A DNA stretch of 14,352 nucleotides from FEN-1250 sp039918615 (GTDB lineage Bacteria > Gemmatimonadota > Gemmatimonadetes > Gemmatimonadales > Gemmatimonadaceae), in contig JBDSHG010000173.1 of the NCBI GenBank assembly GCA_039918615.1, positions 1-14,352 on the forward strand, read 5' to 3'. Position 1 is the stretch's first letter. Every line of letters starts with the position of its first letter. A program made the translations under genes and the position numbers. Positions 1 through 6,959 of the stretch are shown piece by piece. Below the pieces are notes generated by a model. It was not told the origin of the DNA. It ran no database searches and saw only the letters and a program-made list of their open reading frames with translations.

Positions 1-239
1 CCGTTGAACGAGATCACGTACGCACCATCGATCGTGGACATCGGCTGCGCGCCCGCATCGCTCAGGTCGATGATCGCCAGCCGCCGATGCGCCAGCTGCA
101 CGCGCCCGTCGCTGCTCGCCCACTCGCCGCTGCCATCGGGCCCCCGGCACTCCATCCACGCCGATGCCGCGCGCAGCTCTCTCCTTTCCGCCGCGACACC
201 GCGCGCATCGTACGCATAGAGAGCCGCGATCCCGCACAT
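1..239 (-). CDS. asnB: Asparagine synthase (glutamine-hydrolysing), N-terminal part, cut by the window edge
   Basis: The minus strand from 239 reads ATG-TGC-GGG, giving MCGIAALYAYD, and stays open to the window edge (79 codons). The class II glutamine amidotransferase marks are all present: nucleophile Cys2 directly after Met1, RGPD at residues 32-35, and LAHRRLAIIDLS at 49-60 followed by QPM and YVISFN. In this family the N-terminal domain frees ammonia from glutamine and a C-terminal synthetase domain, outside the window here, adenylates the acceptor. The start lies 5 nt past the epimerase stop, with AAGAGG 8 nt upstream as ribosome binding site, so it is the next operon gene. In polysaccharide loci such proteins may amidate a sugar acid rather than make free asparagine. 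The acceptor cannot be judged from this part. The family call is firm and the role open. Confidence 0.93.
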   Translation of the reverse strand, partial: MCGIAALYAYDARGVAAERRELRAASAWMECRGPDGSGEWASSDGRVQLAHRRLAIIDLSDAGAQPMSTIDGAYVISFN

Positions 240-244
240 CGACG

Positions 245-1336
245 CTACCTCTTCACGGTCGTCATCTTTCCACCCGTCCACCGCTCGACGTTGTGCTCGT
301 AGATCTCCTGCAGGATCCCGTCGATCGAGTACTCGAGCCTCCAGCCCGGGTAATGCGACTCGAAGCGCGCCAGGTCGGAGATCCACCAGATGTGATCGCC
401 GACGCGATTCGTCTCCGAATACTTGTGACTCAACTCGCGACCGGCGATCCGCTCGCACGCCTCAATGGCCTCGACCATCGAGCAGTTGCTGAAGCGACCG
501 CCGCCCATGTTGTACACCTCGCCGCTGCGCGGCGCACGGAAGAACTCCGAGAAGCAGGCGATGAGATCCGCGCTGTGGATGTTGTCGCGCACCTGCTTGC
601 CGCCGTAGCCGTAGATCGTGTACGGCGTGCCCGTTATGGTGCAGCGCATGAGATAGGCGAGGAAGCCGTGCAGCTGCGTTCCCGAGTGCCCCGGCCCGGT
701 GAGGCATCCGCCGCGGAAGACCGCGGTGCGCATGCCGAAGTAGCGGCCGTACTCCTGCACCATCACATCCGCCGCGACCTTCGACGCGCCAAACACACTA
801 TGGAGTGTGTTGTCGATCGACATGTCCTCGCGAATCCCGCCGGCGTACGTGTGCGTCGGATCGATCTCCCACCGCTTCTCCAGCTCGATCAGCGGCAGCC
901 TGTTCGGCGTGTCTCCGTAGACCTTGTTCGTCGACGTAAAGATGAATGGCACCTCGGCCGCGTACGTGCGCGTGGCCTCGAGCATCACGAGCGTGCCGTT
1001 CGCGTTCACGGTGAAGTCCATGATCGGATCGCTCGCGGCCCAGTCGTGCGACGGCTGCGCGGCCGCGTGCACCACGAGCGCGAGATCGCCGCGGTACTTC
1101 GCGAACACCTTGTTGATCGCGTCCGCATCGCGGATGTCGGCGCTCACGTGCGTGTAGCGCGCGCCGAGCTGGCTCTCGAGCTCCTTCCGCTTCCACGACG
1201 TGGACGCTTCCTCGCCGAAGAACACCCGCCGCATGTCGTTGTCGATGCCGACGACGTCCATCCCGAGCCCCGCGAAGTGCGCCGCGGCTTCCGATCCGAT
1301 GAGGCCGGCCGAGCCGGTGATGATGGCGACGGTCAT
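245..1336 (-). CDS. NAD-dependent nucleotide-sugar epimerase/dehydratase (extended SDR, CDP-paratose 2-epimerase-like)
   Basis: A 363-residue protein of the extended short-chain dehydrogenase family, which epimerises or dehydrates nucleotide sugars with bound NAD. The Rossmann motif GSAGLIG is at residues 8-14, the acidic D-N-D after strand 2 at 32-34, and TSTNKVYGD at 134-142. The usual catalytic YxxxK appears as FGASK (182-186), so Tyr is replaced by Phe. Overall pattern (HSVFGASK, FRGGCLTGPGHSG, GKQVRDNIHSADL, ETNRVGDHIWWISD) recalls proteins annotated as CDP-paratose/CDP-tyvelose 2-epimerase-like; the substrate is not proven. The ATG at 1336 is chosen because it overlaps the upstream glycosyltransferase stop as ATGA; an open extension to 1381 lies inside that gene and lacks the Rossmann start. 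It probably makes or modifies one sugar of the glycan built by the flanking genes. Confidence 0.9.
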   Translation of the reverse strand: MTVAIITGSAGLIGSEAAAHFAGLGMDVVGIDNDMRRVFFGEEASTSWKRKELESQLGARYTHVSADIRDADAINKVFAKYRGDLALVVHAAAQPSHDWAASDPIMDFTVNANGTLVMLEATRTYAAEVPFIFTSTNKVYGDTPNRLPLIELEKRWEIDPTHTYAGGIREDMSIDNTLHSVFGASKVAADVMVQEYGRYFGMRTAVFRGGCLTGPGHSGTQLHGFLAYLMRCTITGTPYTIYGYGGKQVRDNIHSADLIACFSEFFRAPRSGEVYNMGGGRFSNCSMVEAIEACERIAGRELSHKYSETNRVGDHIWWISDLARFESHYPGWRLEYSIDGILQEIYEHNVERWTGGKMTTVKR

Positions 1337-2577
1337 GCTCGCCCCCAGTGGCCGTCGATGATCTCGCCGATCGCGCGGCAATTTGCATCCCTGCCGAAAT
1401 TCTCCAGCACATGCGCACGCCCGTGCGCGCCGATGCGCTCCGTCTCCGCGGGATCGTCACTCCACGCACGCAGCAGCTCGGCGATCCGCTCCGCCGCGCG
1501 CGGCGCCGCCGGATCGACCACCGCGCCACCCTCGCCCTCGAGAATCGCGCTGGCCGTCTCCGATTTCTCCGGCCCCACGAACAGCACGGGGCGCGCAGTG
1601 GCCATCGATACGTACGCCTTCGTCGGAATCGCGATCCCGACGAACGGCGCACCCAGCGTTACCACGTGCACATCGGCAAGCCCATACACAGAGTTGATCC
1701 GCTCCCGTGGATAGTAGTCACGATACGAGAAATTCCGAACTGCATGCTCGGCCGCGTACGCCTCGATCCGCGCGCGCTGCGGTCCGTTTCCGATGAAGAG
1801 AAACCAGATGCGCGGATGATCCTTTAGCGCGCGCATCGCCTCGAGATAGTCCCCGAAGTCGTGCGCGAGCCCCGCATTTCCGATGTACGCGACGACGAAC
1901 TTTCCCTCGAGCCCGAGCTCCGCCACCAGCGGATTCTCCGCGCGCGGCGTGGGCGTGATCTCGTCGCCATTCACCCACACCGGCACTATTTCCACGCGCG
2001 CGGGAGACACGCGCGCGCCCGAGGCCAGAATCCGCTCGCGCATGTACGGCCCAAGCGCGATCACGAAGTCCGCGCTCCGATAGCCGCGTCCGTTCGCCCA
2101 GAAGAGAAGCCCGCCGAGCATGCTGCGGCGGTCGAGCATCCCCGCGGCGACCTCGGCCTCGGGATGCAGATCCATCGACCAGATCGCGTAGCGTCTGCCG
2201 CGTAGCACGTGACCGAGCCAACCCACGAACGAGAGCAGCGGCGGCGTGGTGAGGAAGACGATGCCCCGATACTTCCGAAAGCCGAGCGTCGCGCGGAGCG
2301 CCTGGATGTGGAACGAGGCGTAATCGAGCAGCCGTCCAGCGATCGATGAGCGTCCGTGCGAGGTGCTGCGAACGCGGCGAATGCGGACGCCGTTGCGAAC
2401 CTCGCTCTCCTCGGCCTGCATGCGCCCCGCGACGTACGTGCCGCGGCCCGCGCAAATCTCCACCTGGTGTCCCGCCGCCACGAGATACTCGGCGAGGTCC
2501 GTGAGATGGTGCGCAGTCGCCGCGATGTCCGGATAGTAGTGCGCGTTGACGAAGAGGATCGGGCGCTCATTCGTCAT
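1333..2577 (-). CDS. Glycosyltransferase family 4 (WbuB-like), cytoplasmic sugar transferase
   Basis: A 414-residue GT-B fold transferase. The N-terminal half opens with PILFVNAHYYPD and a Gly-rich acceptor-side loop, and has SMDLHPE at 134-140, as in WbuB-type enzymes. The C-terminal half has the donor-site strand VVAYIGNAG (228-236), FLFIGNGP (259-266) and the PTKAYVSMATARPVL segment (318-332), which matches the GT4 'P-T/S-K-x-x-x-x-x-A-x-x-x-P' pattern. It should add a sugar from a nucleotide donor to the lipid-linked chain begun by the WecA-type enzyme. It begins 27 nt after the WecB stop, with a GGAG about 9 nt upstream of the ATG, and its stop overlaps the epimerase start by 4 nt. No membrane segment is evident. 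Donor and linkage are unknown. Confidence 0.92.
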   Translation of the reverse strand: MTNERPILFVNAHYYPDIAATAHHLTDLAEYLVAAGHQVEICAGRGTYVAGRMQAEESEVRNGVRIRRVRSTSHGRSSIAGRLLDYASFHIQALRATLGFRKYRGIVFLTTPPLLSFVGWLGHVLRGRRYAIWSMDLHPEAEVAAGMLDRRSMLGGLLFWANGRGYRSADFVIALGPYMRERILASGARVSPARVEIVPVWVNGDEITPTPRAENPLVAELGLEGKFVVAYIGNAGLAHDFGDYLEAMRALKDHPRIWFLFIGNGPQRARIEAYAAEHAVRNFSYRDYYPRERINSVYGLADVHVVTLGAPFVGIAIPTKAYVSMATARPVLFVGPEKSETASAILEGEGGAVVDPAAPRAAERIAELLRAWSDDPAETERIGAHGRAHVLENFGRDANCRAIGEIIDGHWGRA

Positions 2578-2604
2578 TCCGCTCTGCTCCAGACTACCTC
2601 GCTT

Positions 2605-3687
2605 TCATTGCTCGAGCAGGATCCGCGCGATGCGCTCGGACGCGTGACCATCCCAGAGCTCGGGGATCGTGTGCTTCGCTTTTCCTCTCTCGAGCATCGT
2701 GCCCACCGCGCTCACGATATCGCTCGCCTTGCTCGCCACGAGGCGGTTCATTCCCGACTCGATCGTGACGGGGCGCTCCGTATTCGGCCGAAGCGTCAGA
2801 CAGGGAACGCCGAGGTACGCCGTCTCCTCCTGCACGCCACCGGAATCCGTCATCACGATCGATGCGACACTCTCGAGCGCCAGGAAATCGAGATAGCCGG
2901 CCGGCTCGATGAGCTTCACACTGCCACTGAGCTCTGCGAGCCCCATCTCGTCAATGCGCGCGCGCGTTCGCGGGTGCACCGGAAATACCACGGGCATCTG
3001 CTTCGCGACGTCGGCCATCGCCTTCATGATCTCGGTGAGCGTCTCGGGATCGTCGACGTTCGAGGGACGGTGCAGCGTCGCGAGTGCGAAGTTGTTTGGC
3101 ATCACTCCCACCGTGGCACACGCGCGCGCGGGGTCCGTTTTCGGAAGCAGGCGGATGAGCGTGTCGATCATCACGTTGCCGACGAAGAAGACGCGTTTCG
3201 GATCGACCCCTTCGTGCTCGAGATGCGCGTTGCCGTCGCGCGATGGAGTGAAGAGATAGTCCGCGATGCTGTCCGTCAGAATGCGGTTGATCTCTTCGGG
3301 CATCGTGCGGTCGAAGGAGCGAAGCCCGGCCTCCACGTGCGCGACCTTCACCCCGAGCTTCGACGCGACGATCGTGCAGGCGAGCGTCGAGTTCACGTCG
3401 CCGACGACGATCACGACATCCGGCGCGTATTCGAGCAGCACCGGCTCGAAGGCCGACATCGCCTTCGCGGTCATCTGCGCGTGCGATCCGGATCCGACGC
3501 TGAGATACGCGTCCGGCTCGGGGAGCTCAAGCTCCTCGAAGAAAACGTCGGACATCGCGCGGTCGTAGTGCTGACCGGTGTGCACGAGTATCTGCTCGAA
3601 TGCACCGCCCTCGGCCTTCATCGCGTGCATGAGCGCCGCGGTCTTCATGAAGTTGGGGCGAGCACCAACGACGTGCAGAACCTTCAA
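2605..3687 (-). CDS. wecB: UDP-N-acetylglucosamine 2-epimerase, non-hydrolysing
   Basis: A 360-residue protein of the usual family length. It interconverts UDP-GlcNAc and UDP-ManNAc in the cytoplasm, supplying ManNAc or ManNAcA for surface glycans. Family motifs occur in order: GARPN (8-12), TGQHYD (37-42), GDVNST (96-101), HVEAGLRS (117-124), PEEINR (130-135), FVGNVMID (168-175), HRPSN (206-210), HPR (238-240), DSGGVQEE (281-288) and NTERPVT (302-308). The catalytic and allosteric-site residues expected in the non-hydrolysing class look intact. The ATG at 3687 lies only 4 nt past the WecA-type gene's stop and gives the canonical MKVLHVVGARPN start. With the transferase upstream and GT4 downstream, it fits a ManNAc-containing polysaccharide. 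Confidence 0.96.
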   Translation of the reverse strand: MKVLHVVGARPNFMKTAALMHAMKAEGGAFEQILVHTGQHYDRAMSDVFFEELELPEPDAYLSVGSGSHAQMTAKAMSAFEPVLLEYAPDVVIVVGDVNSTLACTIVASKLGVKVAHVEAGLRSFDRTMPEEINRILTDSIADYLFTPSRDGNAHLEHEGVDPKRVFFVGNVMIDTLIRLLPKTDPARACATVGVMPNNFALATLHRPSNVDDPETLTEIMKAMADVAKQMPVVFPVHPRTRARIDEMGLAELSGSVKLIEPAGYLDFLALESVASIVMTDSGGVQEETAYLGVPCLTLRPNTERPVTIESGMNRLVASKASDIVSAVGTMLERGKAKHTIPELWDGHASERIARILLEQ

Positions 3688-3691
3688 GCGA

Positions 3692-5215
3692 TCAACCTGC
3701 CGACTCCCTCACCGCAGCCAGATCGCTGCTGGCGTAGATCCCGAGCGGTGATTCGGTAACTCCGTGACCGATCGCCTTCGAGCTCGAAAGCCACGCTTCC
3801 AGGCACGGCACGAGGATGTGCGCCAGCCGCTCGGCGCCGAACGGCCGGGAGCCCTCGCCGGAGCTGCACCAGATGCGGAGCACGTACGGCTCGCCGTCGG
3901 TCGGATTCGCGGACGCGAGCATGTAGTCGAGCTTCCAGAGCCCGGACACGTTGCCGTGCAGGCGGCGCAGCGACAGCGACGATTCGAGCTCGACCTCCAC
4001 TCCGAGAAACCCGAAGTTCGGCGTGCTCGCCGCGAGAATCGCGTTGACGTGGCGCAGCGACTCCGCCTCCTCGATCACGGAGGTAAGCTCGCGCGCATGG
4101 ATCTGATCGCGGATGACACGTCGCACCCGTACGATGCCCGATGCGAGCGCCGCGCCGGCCTCAACGAATTCGTTGTAGTCGAGCTGTCGAATGCCGTACA
4201 GGAAGATGCCGGCCGAGACGATTCCTCCGGCGAGCGCCATACCGATGAGCGCCGGCGGAGGCGCGAACGCGAGCAAGAGTCCGAGCATCGCGAAGGCCCC
4301 CGCCACGAGGCACATTACGAACGACGCGCGCCCCGGCGTAAGCCCGATCGCGAGCAACCGGTGATGAATGTGCCGCGCGTCTGGCGAGAAGATCGGGACG
4401 CCGCGCAGGAAGCGGCGAAGGATCGAGACTGAGACATCGAGCAGGGGTACTGCGAGCGCGAAGAGCGGAATCGCGACGAGCACGGCCGTCGCGCTCTTGA
4501 TTGAGCCGTGCATCGACAGAACGGCGAGCATGAATCCGATGAAGAGGCTTCCGGAATCGCCGAGGAAGATGCGCGCAGGGCTGAAGTTGTAGCGCGCGAA
4601 GCCGACGAGCGCTCCGATGAGAATGATCGAGACAAGGGCGACGTCGAGATTGCCAAGCACCGTCGCCGCGGCGAATACCGTGGTGAGTGCAACGATCGCG
4701 ATTCCAGTGGCGAGACCGTCGAGGCCATCAATGAGATTGAACGCGTTCGTGACGGCGACAATCCAAAGCACGGTGAGCGGGATCGAGATCCAGCCGAGGT
4801 GCAGCACCGACGAGCCGACGCCGAGGATCTCGATGCGAAAGCCGAGAGCGGCGACGATCAGCGCGGCGATGCACTGCGCGACGATCTTGGCGAGCGGGCG
4901 AATGCGACGGAGATCATCGACCAGCCCGGCGCCAAAGAGCACCGTTCCGCCGAGGAGCAGCGCGAGCACAAAGCGATGCCACTCGGGGGTGAGCGTCTCG
5001 CGAGCGGGGCCGAAGAAGAGCGTGCTCGCGATCCCGAGCATCGTCGCGATGAAGACGGCGACGCCGCCGAGGCGGGGAACGGCGCGCTCGTGCAGATGCC
5101 GTGTGGCATCTGGAGCATCGAGCAGCTGCCAGTGTTTCGCGCCGCTGATGACGAGCGGGGTGATGATCGCTGCGGAGAGCGCGGCGATGAGGAAAGCGAT
5201 GACCAGCGGCTGCAT
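3692..5215 (-). CDS. Undecaprenyl-phosphate N-acetylhexosamine-1-phosphate transferase (WecA/TagO/MraY superfamily) with C-terminal extension
   Basis: A 507-residue polytopic membrane enzyme that moves a sugar phosphate from its UDP carrier to undecaprenyl phosphate, the first membrane step of glycan assembly. Superfamily marks: PRLGGVAVF (47-55), the Mg-binding pair in LVDDLRRIRPLAK (D100-D101), NAFNLIDGLDGLATG (157-171), FLGDSGSLFIGF (217-228) and SPDARHIHHRL (277-287). HIHH is typical of the GlcNAc-type WecA/TagO branch. About eleven hydrophobic segments run to residue ~342. The last ~155 residues are soluble and absent from standard WecA (about 350-370 aa). The ATG at 5215 has no clear Shine-Dalgarno, but the protein starts correctly with its first membrane helix. 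The stop is 4 nt from wecB. It is probably the first structural glycan gene after the 176-nt leader. Confidence 0.93.
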   Translation of the reverse strand: MQPLVIAFLIAALSAAIITPLVISGAKHWQLLDAPDATRHLHERAVPRLGGVAVFIATMLGIASTLFFGPARETLTPEWHRFVLALLLGGTVLFGAGLVDDLRRIRPLAKIVAQCIAALIVAALGFRIEILGVGSSVLHLGWISIPLTVLWIVAVTNAFNLIDGLDGLATGIAIVALTTVFAAATVLGNLDVALVSIILIGALVGFARYNFSPARIFLGDSGSLFIGFMLAVLSMHGSIKSATAVLVAIPLFALAVPLLDVSVSILRRFLRGVPIFSPDARHIHHRLLAIGLTPGRASFVMCLVAGAFAMLGLLLAFAPPPALIGMALAGGIVSAGIFLYGIRQLDYNEFVEAGAALASGIVRVRRVIRDQIHARELTSVIEEAESLRHVNAILAASTPNFGFLGVEVELESSLSLRRLHGNVSGLWKLDYMLASANPTDGEPYVLRIWCSSGEGSRPFGAERLAHILVPCLEAWLSSSKAIGHGVTESPLGIYASSDLAAVRESAG

Positions 5216-5253
5216 CAGTTGATAACTAGTGTGGTCGAAATTCGTTGGTGATG

Positions 5254-5261
5254 GCTACCGC
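5254..5261 (-). promoter_or_regulatory. ops-like octamer in the leader of the glycan genes
   Basis: The coding (minus) strand reads GCGGTAGC, identical to the central eight bases of the Escherichia coli ops element (GGCGGTAGCGTG), the pause and recruitment site for the NusG paralogue RfaH. It lies 38 nt upstream of the WecA-type ATG, in the untranslated stretch directly after a NusG/RfaH-like gene, which is where such a site would be expected. Bases after the octamer (CATC) differ from ops, and there is no evidence that a distant NusG paralogue reads the same sequence. An eight-base match can arise by chance in GC-rich DNA. Tentative. Confidence 0.3.
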
Positions 5262-5267
5262 GCGTTC

Positions 5268-5297
5268 TGCACCGGATGGGGCGCAGATCGGGGTGCA
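5268..5297 (-). promoter_or_regulatory. Leader RNA hairpin between the antiterminator gene and the glycan genes
   Basis: Perfect 6-bp arms, TGCACC and GGTGCA, enclose 18 nt. Inside these, GAT and ATC can pair for three more base pairs across a small internal loop, leaving a 9-nt C-rich apex. On the transcribed strand the hairpin lies immediately before the ops-like octamer. No U tract follows, so it is not a simple terminator. It could be an RNA element that slows polymerase or is bound by the NusG-like protein; the latter is inference. Confidence 0.35.
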
Positions 5298-5391
5298 CGG
5301 ACCGTTCCTTAAATTCCTGTAACTATCACAATAGACAATCGAAGCTGGCGTTAGGCAACGCGTCGATCGGCATTGAGTAACACGCTTGCGA

Positions 5392-5823
5392 CTATGCGGA
5401 TTTGACACGAAATCCAGCCTGCGCGAACATCAGTAGCGCGCGTGTGCGCTCGCGGGCGCGCTTGGCGAAGAGCGGATCCTGCGGGTCGGCACGCTCGAGC
5501 TGTACGACCCCGTGGGCGTCCATGCGGGCGCTTACGTCGAGTACGACTTCCAGAGGAACGCGGGCCGGCTGTGTGCCGAAGTGCACGATGTACTGTACAC
5601 CGCGGGTACCGGCGATGGGGCGTGCGGAGAGATCGGGAGCGATTCCGACGAACACGTAGCGAGGAAAGAGGGGCTGAAAGCCGGCGCGCCCGCGGACCAG
5701 CGGGAGGAGCGTGAGGAAGCTCTGGCGGCGAAGGTTGAGCTCCACCCACCGCTCCGCGCGCGGCTTTGTGTAAACGAGTTGCCAGGTAGCATCGCCGAAC
5801 GGCGGCATGTCGGCGTGGAGCAT
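5392..5823 (-). CDS. NusG/RfaH-family transcription antiterminator, NGN domain only
   Basis: From the ATG at 5823 this is 143 residues. The NGN domain begins at WQLVYTKPRAERWVELNL (14-31), continues through FPRYVFVGI (52-60) and GTRGVQYIVHFG (72-83), and ends near residue 110; this is the RNA-polymerase-clamp-binding half of NusG. The final ~34 residues (from ERADPQDPLFAKR) are too short for a complete KOW domain and lack the GDxVxVxxGPFxG opening. Specialised NusG paralogues (RfaH, UpxY, LoaP) commonly open polysaccharide operons and carry polymerase through long gene runs, matching its place before the WecA-type gene. The frame stays open upstream to a GTG at 5967 (191 aa), but the added residues resemble no NusG N-terminus, so I prefer 5823; it has only a weak AGAGA upstream. 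Confidence 0.8.
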   Translation of the reverse strand: MLHADMPPFGDATWQLVYTKPRAERWVELNLRRQSFLTLLPLVRGRAGFQPLFPRYVFVGIAPDLSARPIAGTRGVQYIVHFGTQPARVPLEVVLDVSARMDAHGVVQLERADPQDPLFAKRARERTRALLMFAQAGFRVKSA

Positions 5824-5993
5824 TTCTCTGATTTCATCCACAACGAAGGGGGACGAGCGGTCAGCGTTGGTCCAGCGCTTCGCTCTCCTCTCAAGGATAT
5901 ACGGACGGAGAGGGGAACGGAGAGTTGGGCGAAAGATATCATGCCTCTGCCGGGTGACTGGGGTCACAGAGTGGCTGCAATGATACCGAAGTG

Positions 5994-6950
5994 CTAAGGA
6001 TGCAGAATCGCTGGCTCGTATTCGTCCGCGCTACCATTGAGAAGCAGATCCGGCAGGGAGTCTCGGGCGCCAACGTAAGCGAGAATGTCGCGATTGTGGC
6101 CTGTCGCGTTGCGAACGACGAGGCAGAGCGAATTCGTACACGCTGCCTCACCAACATCGGTGCCGTTGGTCACGTAATCGGAAACACCTCCGGTGGCCAC
6201 GTCGACGTTGTGAATCCTGGTGCGGTCGACACCGTCCACGTAGAACACCGACTTGCCGTCGGCGCTCCACGACCCGAAGAACGCACCGTTCACCTCGTGA
6301 GTGACCTGCGTCGCGGTTCCGCCCGCGGCGGGGATCATCCAGAGCTGCGTGATGTTAGTTCGCGGAGAGCTGAAGAGAATGCGATCGCCGCTCGGGCTGT
6401 AACGTGGCGCCGATTCGGGAATGTCGCCCGTCGTGCCGGTATTGAACGCCGCCGGGTTCGAGCCGTCGGCGCCCATGGTCCAGATGCGCGACGTACCCGA
6501 GCGAGTGGTGGAGAACGCCACCGTCGAGCCATCGGGGCTCAACGACGGTTGATGATCGGTGCCCGCTTGCGTGGTCAGCCTGACGGCGCTCGAGTCGCCG
6601 ATGTTGGCAATGTAGATCTCCGGATTCAGCGCGGAGATTCTGTAGCTCGTAAACACGACTTTCCCGGCGGCGCTCTGCGGCTCGATGTCACCGGCAGCGG
6701 ACGCCGGGAAGTGGTGCGAGACGCCATCGTGCCAAGTATAGAGCTGGGTCACTCCGCTGGAGTCCGAGACGTAAACGAAGTCCGGAATCGCGGAGAGAGG
6801 GTCGGGGGCCGTCGAGTCGGAGCCGCAGCCCAAGGCGGCGACGAGCACGAGCGAGCCTGCCGCCGCGAACATGCGGCGGCTGCTTCGATAATTCGTGCTC
6901 GTTCCACGATGGTTCGAAAGTGCGTGGCTGGATGCGATGCGTGGCTCCAT
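5994..6950 (-). CDS. TolB-type beta-propeller lipoprotein
   Basis: A 318-residue exported protein. A basic stretch (YRSSRR, 21-26) precedes a hydrophobic helix and the lipobox AALGC, with Cys42 as the lipidation site, followed by GSDSTAPDP. The mature part holds PD40/TolB repeats: LSPDGSTVAFSTTRSGTSRI (137-156), YSPSGDRILFSSPRTNITQL (184-203) and WSADGKSVFYVDGVDRTRI (228-246), plus weaker blades before and after. Such propellers bind protein or glycan partners in the periplasm or at the outer membrane. The ATG at 6950 is 9 nt past the kinase stop; Met27 could be an alternative start but would leave a short n-region. The ribosome binding site is weak at both. No enzymatic motif is visible. It sits between the kinase and the antiterminator on the same strand, so probably co-transcribed. 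Confidence 0.87.
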   Translation of the reverse strand: MEPRIASSHALSNHRGTSTNYRSSRRMFAAAGSLVLVAALGCGSDSTAPDPLSAIPDFVYVSDSSGVTQLYTWHDGVSHHFPASAAGDIEPQSAAGKVVFTSYRISALNPEIYIANIGDSSAVRLTTQAGTDHQPSLSPDGSTVAFSTTRSGTSRIWTMGADGSNPAAFNTGTTGDIPESAPRYSPSGDRILFSSPRTNITQLWMIPAAGGTATQVTHEVNGAFFGSWSADGKSVFYVDGVDRTRIHNVDVATGGVSDYVTNGTDVGEAACTNSLCLVVRNATGHNRDILAYVGARDSLPDLLLNGSADEYEPAILHP

Positions 6951-6959
6951 CTGCTGGTC

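Noticed and set aside
242..249. A second ops-like match, GGTAGCGT, on the minus strand just before asnB
   Set aside because: It spans the epimerase's last codons and stop and the asnB ribosome binding region, which explain it. GGTAGC hexamers recur in coding sequence here, so no regulatory claim is made.
164..1714. Long open frame on the plus strand opposite the epimerase and glycosyltransferase
   Set aside because: Arg/His/Val-rich translation with no domain, fully antisense to two well-recognised genes; a product of GC-rich codon bias. The same applies to the long plus-strand frames at 2356-3759 and 5991-6998.
5226..5408. Minus-strand 60-codon frame (GTG start) filling most of the leader after the NusG-like gene
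   Set aside because: No ribosome binding site, no recognisable features and lower GC than neighbours; it overlaps the hairpin and ops-like octamer. A leader role fits better, though a leader peptide is not excluded.
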